Part shown: positions 6,213 through 8,053 of the stretch, in pieces
How positions within the stretch are numbered: the stretch's first letter is position 1
Layout of the letters: the number at the start of each line of letters is the position of its first letter
Assembly (NCBI GenBank): GCA_019116405.1
Contig: DXBS01000088.1
Coordinates: forward strand, 1-8,053
Reading direction: 5' to 3'
DNA: 8,053 nucleotides
DNA from: Candidatus Gallimonas intestinigallinarum
GTDB lineage: Bacteria > Bacillota_A > Clostridia > Christensenellales > Borkfalkiaceae
Made by a program: the position numbers and the translations under genes
Notes under the pieces: generated by a model
Seen by the model: the letters and a program-made list of their open reading frames with translations, nothing else
What the model was told of the DNA's origin: nothing
Databases searched by the model: none

Positions 6213-7241
6213 ATGGAAGAGGCAACGTTCAAACGTCTGATCGAAAACAAGAACAGAAAACCCGATCCGATGCGCTATAAAAATGCGGCAGTCGAATACC
6301 GCCGCGCAGGAAACAGTGGCTTAAAACTTCCCGCGATCTCGCTGGGACTGTGGCAGAACTTCGGAAGCTTTGACAACTTCGAAGTCATGCGCGACATGAT
6401 CTTCACCGCATTCGATAATGGCATCTGCGCCTTTGACCTCGCCAACAACTACGGTCCCCGCGGCGGCAGCGCCGAAGAAAACTTCGGCAAGATCTTAAAG
6501 GAGAACTTCTCCGCGCACCGCGATGAGATGCTCATCTCCACCAAGGCAGGATTTCCCATGTGGGGCGGCCCCTACGGCAAGGGCGGCAGCCGCAAATATC
6601 TCGTCGCCTCGCTGGACGCTTCGCTGAAGCGCATGGGCATCGAGTACGCGGATATCTACTACCACCACCGCCCCGACCCCGAGACGCACATCGAAGAGAC
6701 GTGCTATGTACTGCACCAGCTCGTGGAGCGCGGCAAGGCGCTGTATATCGGCATTTCCAATTACAACAAAGAGCAAACGGAGGCAGCAGTGCGCGTATTT
6801 CGCGAACTCAAGACACCTTTCGTGCTCAATCAGGTGTGCTACAATCTGCTCGACCGGCGCGTCGAGGAGGACGGTCTGAAAGACTTCGCTAAGGAAAACG
6901 GCTTCGGGCTGATCGCCTACTCCCCTCTCGCGCAGGGACTGCTGACCGAGCGCTATGTACACGGCATTCCCGAGGACAGCCGCATCAAGAAGAGTTTCAC
7001 GCTCAAAGAGGAGACGCTGACACCCGCCTTCTTTGCAAAACTTGAAAAATTGCGCGACATGGCGGCCGCACGCGGACAGACGCTCCCCGCCCTCGCTCTC
7101 TCGTGGGTATTGAAGGATGAAGTCGTCCCCAGCGTCATCATCGGCGCGTCGTCCTCCGCGCAGATCCTGGAGAATATCAAGGTAAATCCTGTGTTCTCCG
7201 CCGAGGAATTGGCGACCATCGAAGAGATCTGTAAAGCGTAA
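6213..7241 (+). CDS. Aldo/keto reductase, YghZ/L-glyceraldehyde-3-phosphate reductase type
   Basis: A 342-residue NADPH-dependent aldo/keto reductase of the AKR14 (YghZ) type. It carries the stretches YRRAGNSGLKLPAISLGLW, FDLANNYGPRGGSAEENFG and STKAGFPMWGGPYGKGGSRK that mark this subgroup. The catalytic tetrad is complete: Asp75, Tyr80, Lys111 and the His in YYHHRPD (most likely His152). GISNY (about 186-190) and the C-terminal SVIIGASSSAQILENI belong to the cofactor-binding part of the TIM barrel. The cytoplasmic enzyme should reduce small aldehydes, including methylglyoxal or L-glyceraldehyde 3-phosphate in characterised relatives; the substrate here is not determined. The N-terminus is about 20 residues longer than YghZ, with a second Met at residue 20, but GGAGG six bases before the first ATG supports the long form. 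The gene is divergent from the ferritin-like gene and ends 28 bp before the tRNA gene. Confidence 0.93.
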   Translation: MEEATFKRLIENKNRKPDPMRYKNAAVEYRRAGNSGLKLPAISLGLWQNFGSFDNFEVMRDMIFTAFDNGICAFDLANNYGPRGGSAEENFGKILKENFSAHRDEMLISTKAGFPMWGGPYGKGGSRKYLVASLDASLKRMGIEYADIYYHHRPDPETHIEETCYVLHQLVERGKALYIGISNYNKEQTEAAVRVFRELKTPFVLNQVCYNLLDRRVEEDGLKDFAKENGFGLIAYSPLAQGLLTERYVHGIPEDSRIKKSFTLKEETLTPAFFAKLEKLRDMAAARGQTLPALALSWVLKDEVVPSVIIGASSSAQILENIKVNPVFSAEELATIEEICKA

Positions 7242-7245
7242 AAAC

Positions 7246-7264
7246 AACGCCGCATTGCGGCGTT
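7246..7264. terminator. Hairpin between aldo/keto reductase and tRNA-Ser
   Basis: AACGCCGC, ATT, GCGGCGTT form a perfect 8-bp stem with a 3-base loop starting five bases after the reductase stop. On the plus strand no T-run follows (TTCATCC), so termination before the tRNA should be weak. On the minus strand TTGTTTTTA follows, so it could stop transcription entering the reductase gene antiparallel. It may also be a processing site separating tRNA from mRNA. Confidence 0.5.
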
Positions 7265-7269
7265 CATCC

Positions 7270-7357
7270 GGAAGGTTGGCGGAGCGGTCGATCGCGGCGG
7301 TCTTGAAAACCGTTGATGTGAAAGCATCCGGGGGTTCGAATCCCTCACCTTCCGCCA
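7270..7357 (+). tRNA. tRNA-Ser(UGA)
   Basis: A complete 88-nt class II tRNA including an encoded CCA. The acceptor stem pairs GGAAGGT (7270-7276) with ACCTTCC (7347-7353); the discriminator is G7354 and CCA is 7355-7357. The anticodon stem GCGGT/ACCGT holds loop CTTGAAA with anticodon TGA (7304-7306), which reads UCA serine codons. A long variable arm (about 7314-7328) is typical of tRNA-Ser. The T arm carries GGTTCGAATCC. No clear own promoter is visible in the 28 bp after the reductase stop, so it may be transcribed by read-through from that gene. Confidence 0.95.
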
Positions 7358-7410
7358 AAAATAAGACAGGGCTTTGCCCTGTCTTATTTTTTGTTTGAAT
7401 TTGGTTTGGT
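7337..7410 (+). repeat. Direct repeat copy A (tRNA 3' end plus terminator plus flank)
   Basis: These 74 bases, running from the tRNA T-loop through the terminator to GAATTTGGTTTGGT, recur at 7537-7610, offset by exactly 200 bp. I count five substitutions and no gaps. Copy A belongs to the intact tRNA gene and is presumably the source. Confidence 0.85.
7360..7392 (+). terminator. Rho-independent terminator of tRNA-Ser
   Basis: AATAAGACAGGGC (7360-7372), loop TTT, GCCCTGTCTTATT (7376-7388) is a perfect 13-bp stem, and the T-tract runs on to 7392. The A-rich 5' side also makes it a plausible bidirectional terminator. Confidence 0.9.
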
Positions 7411-7549
7411 GAGGGATTCGAGGGTGGAGACGCGAGCGCGAGCGAGCGGTTTGCGCATCGAGGTCAATTTCAGAAAGCTGGAGCGCAAACTGCACCAGCC
7501 CGGTGGGCTGTGCACCGGGGCGCACCGCCAAAGGTGCGAATCCCTCACC
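7408..7549. repeat. Structured 142-bp block bounded by inverted tRNA-tail sequence
   Basis: GGTGAGGGATTCG (7408-7420) is the exact inverse complement of CGAATCCCTCACC (7537-7549), closing a block of 142 bp. Inside are three further stems. GCGGTTTGCGC (7446-7456) pairs with GCGCAAACTGC (7483-7493), 11 bp with one G-U. TGCA-C-CAGCCC pairs with GGGCTG-TGCA (7491-7514) around loop GGT with one bulged C. CGCACC pairs with GGTGCG (7521-7538) around GCCAAA, competing with the closing stem for two bases. A terminator follows directly. There is no credible open reading frame. It may be a structured RNA, a palindromic repetitive element or an integration remnant. Confidence 0.55.
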
Positions 7550-7610
7550 TTCCGCCAAAAATAAAGCAGGGCTTTGCCCTGTTTTATTTTTGGCTTGAAT
7601 TTGGTTTGGT
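7537..7610 (+). repeat. Direct repeat copy B (tRNA-Ser tail without a tRNA body)
   Basis: Second copy of the 74-bp tRNA-end/terminator unit. It includes the T-loop half, the acceptor 3' strand, the discriminator and CCA, but no matching acceptor 5' strand, anticodon arm or D arm lies upstream. It is therefore a tRNA fragment and not a second tRNA gene. Confidence 0.85.
7560..7592 (+). terminator. Second copy of the terminator
   Basis: AATAAAGCAGGGC (7560-7572), TTT, GCCCTGTTTTATT (7576-7588), then a T-run to 7591. Relative to the first terminator a G-C pair has become A-T and an A-T pair has become G-T, so all 13 pairs are kept despite three substitutions. Confidence 0.8.
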
Positions 7611-7735
7611 AAGGCTGAGAACCCCCGCGGATTCGCGCGAGGGCGCAAGCTAGATGCCACCGAGCCTTGTAGAGCGCAGGTCATTTGAACGCATGGCAAG
7701 GCGAAGATAATCCCTCACTATCCATCGTTTTTGCC
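7611..7735. other. Second structured core with degenerate third repeat end; no gene
   Basis: After the shared left flank (GAATTTGGTTTGGT) the sequence differs fully from the first block but is again hairpin-rich. AAGGCT (7611-7616) can pair with AGCCTT (7663-7668); alternatively GCCTTG (7664-7669) pairs with CAAGGC (7697-7702). CGCG-GATT-CGCG lies at 7626-7637. It ends with AATCCCTCAC (7709-7718), a degenerate copy of the tRNA-tail motif, then a T-run. I see no protein-coding signal. Confidence 0.45.
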
Positions 7736-7760
7736 TGCATTGACTTTTTTGTCGCAGCAT

Positions 7761-7798
7761 ACGCAACAGCGGGACCTATCAAGGTCCCGCTGTTGCGT
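7761..7798. terminator. Perfect 17-bp hairpin
   Basis: ACGCAACAGCGGGACCT (7761-7777), loop ATCA, AGGTCCCGCTGTTGCGT (7782-7798). It is very stable and lies downstream of the permease gene on the minus strand. Neither strand has an adjacent long T-run (CAAAATG on plus, ATGCTGC on minus), so it may be a transcript 3'-end protector or an atypical terminator. Confidence 0.55.
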
Positions 7799-7807
7799 CA
7801 AAATGAG

Positions 7808-7847
7808 GTCCGGCGGGGACAGTCAGGGGGAAACTACCCCGCCGGAC
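7808..7847 (-). terminator. 11-bp hairpin downstream of the permease gene
   Basis: GTCCGGCGGGG (7808-7818) pairs perfectly with CCCCGCCGGAC (7837-7847) around an 18-base loop. On the minus strand it begins 14 bases after the permease stop codon and is followed by CTCATTTTG, a weak T-run. It is the first candidate terminator of the sugar transporter operon; the 17-bp hairpin comes next. Confidence 0.55.
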
Positions 7848-7861
7848 AAGGAGGAAACTTT

Positions 7862-8053
7862 TTATTCTTTGACCGCCCCCGCCGAGCCGCCCTGAATGAG
7901 ATACTTGGAGAGCGCGACGTACAGGACGATGATCGGAACCGCCACAAACATGGAGCCGGCGGCAAAGATGGAGAACTCACTGTCGTCCAGCGAATTGAGC
8001 CCCACCGCCACCGTCCAGGAGGACTTGTCGATGAGCAGCATGCTCGGCAGCAT
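7862..8053 (-). CDS. Carbohydrate ABC transporter permease, MalG type (C-terminal fragment)
   Basis: Only the last 63 codons lie in the window; the frame is open to the edge, and the Met at 8051-8053 is internal. The fragment shows a final hydrophobic segment (about fragment residues 28-50, FSIFAAGSMFVAVPIIVLYVALSKYL) followed by the ending QGGSAGAVKE. The pattern P-I-I-V-L-Y...L-S-K...G...GAVK is characteristic of MalG-like inner-membrane permeases of CUT1 sugar importers. Such a protein pairs with a MalF-like permease, a lipid-anchored binding protein and an ATPase, none of which are in view. Being the 3' end, and followed by two hairpins, it is probably last in its operon. The sugar cannot be inferred. 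Confidence 0.88.
   Translation of the reverse strand: MLPSMLLIDKSSWTVAVGLNSLDDSEFSIFAAGSMFVAVPIIVLYVALSKYLIQGGSAGAVKE

Noticed and set aside
6495..7358. 287-codon minus-strand open frame starting over the tRNA
   Set aside because: It is antisense to the aldo/keto reductase and the tRNA. Its first residues (MAEGEGFEPP...) are the familiar false peptide from translating a tRNA gene backwards.
7470..7557. Second tRNA-Ser gene ending at the second CCA
   Set aside because: The T-loop half and 3' acceptor strand are present, but there is no matching 5' acceptor strand, D arm or anticodon arm upstream.
6953..7699. 248-codon minus-strand open frame through the repeat region
   Set aside because: It reads across the terminators, both repeat copies and the antisense tRNA (RKVRDSNPR peptide). 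It has no ribosome site and is not a credible protein.
7337..7735. CRISPR array
   Set aside because: There are only two long repeat copies plus one short degenerate end, the repeat is a tRNA/terminator sequence, and no cas genes are present.
7848..7857. AAGGAGGAAA resembling a plus-strand ribosome site
   Set aside because: No ATG or GTG follows at useful distance and the downstream sequence is the antisense strand of the permease gene.

Overview
The window reads as a chromosomal segment from a Gram-positive anaerobe, most likely class Clostridia (Bacillota). The grounds are strong AGGAGG-type ribosome sites, TTGACA/TATAAT-type promoters with extended -10 elements, a CCA-encoding tRNA gene, an OmpR-type two-component pair followed by a secreted protein, and a radical-SAM/DUF4130 gene pair common in anaerobic Firmicutes. 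Codon third positions look GC-rich. There are no ribosomal RNA or marker genes, so the genus cannot be named.

Layout. Positions 1-3422 (minus strand) look like one operon in the order response regulator, histidine kinase, and a secreted or surface protein of unknown function that runs off the left edge. Positions 3423-3625 are a divergent promoter region. It holds a strong promoter for the regulator operon, two candidate regulator-binding direct repeats, and a strong plus-strand promoter whose expected transcription start falls on or within a few bases of the next gene's ATG. Positions 3626-5709 (plus) hold two translationally coupled genes: a radical SAM protein with a helix-hairpin-helix and a perfect sliding-clamp-binding motif, and its DUF4130 partner. 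This is a recognised pair with no established function, predicted to act on DNA. Its 3' end overlaps the tail of a convergent ferritin-like gene (5642-6097, minus). Divergent from that is an aldo/keto reductase of the YghZ type (6213-7241), followed closely by tRNA-Ser(UGA) and a terminator.

Positions 7358-7861 contain no protein gene but are highly structured. The last bases of the tRNA gene plus its terminator are repeated exactly 200 bp downstream. Between the copies lies a block bounded by a 13-bp inverted repeat and containing three further hairpins. A second, different core follows the second copy, then two long isolated hairpins. The right edge (minus) is the C-terminus of a sugar ABC-transporter permease.

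The two most interesting items are the radical SAM/DUF4130 pair with its clamp motif and apparently leaderless start, and the tRNA-tail-derived structured repeat. Everything here was read by eye from sequence; no searches or folding programs were run.
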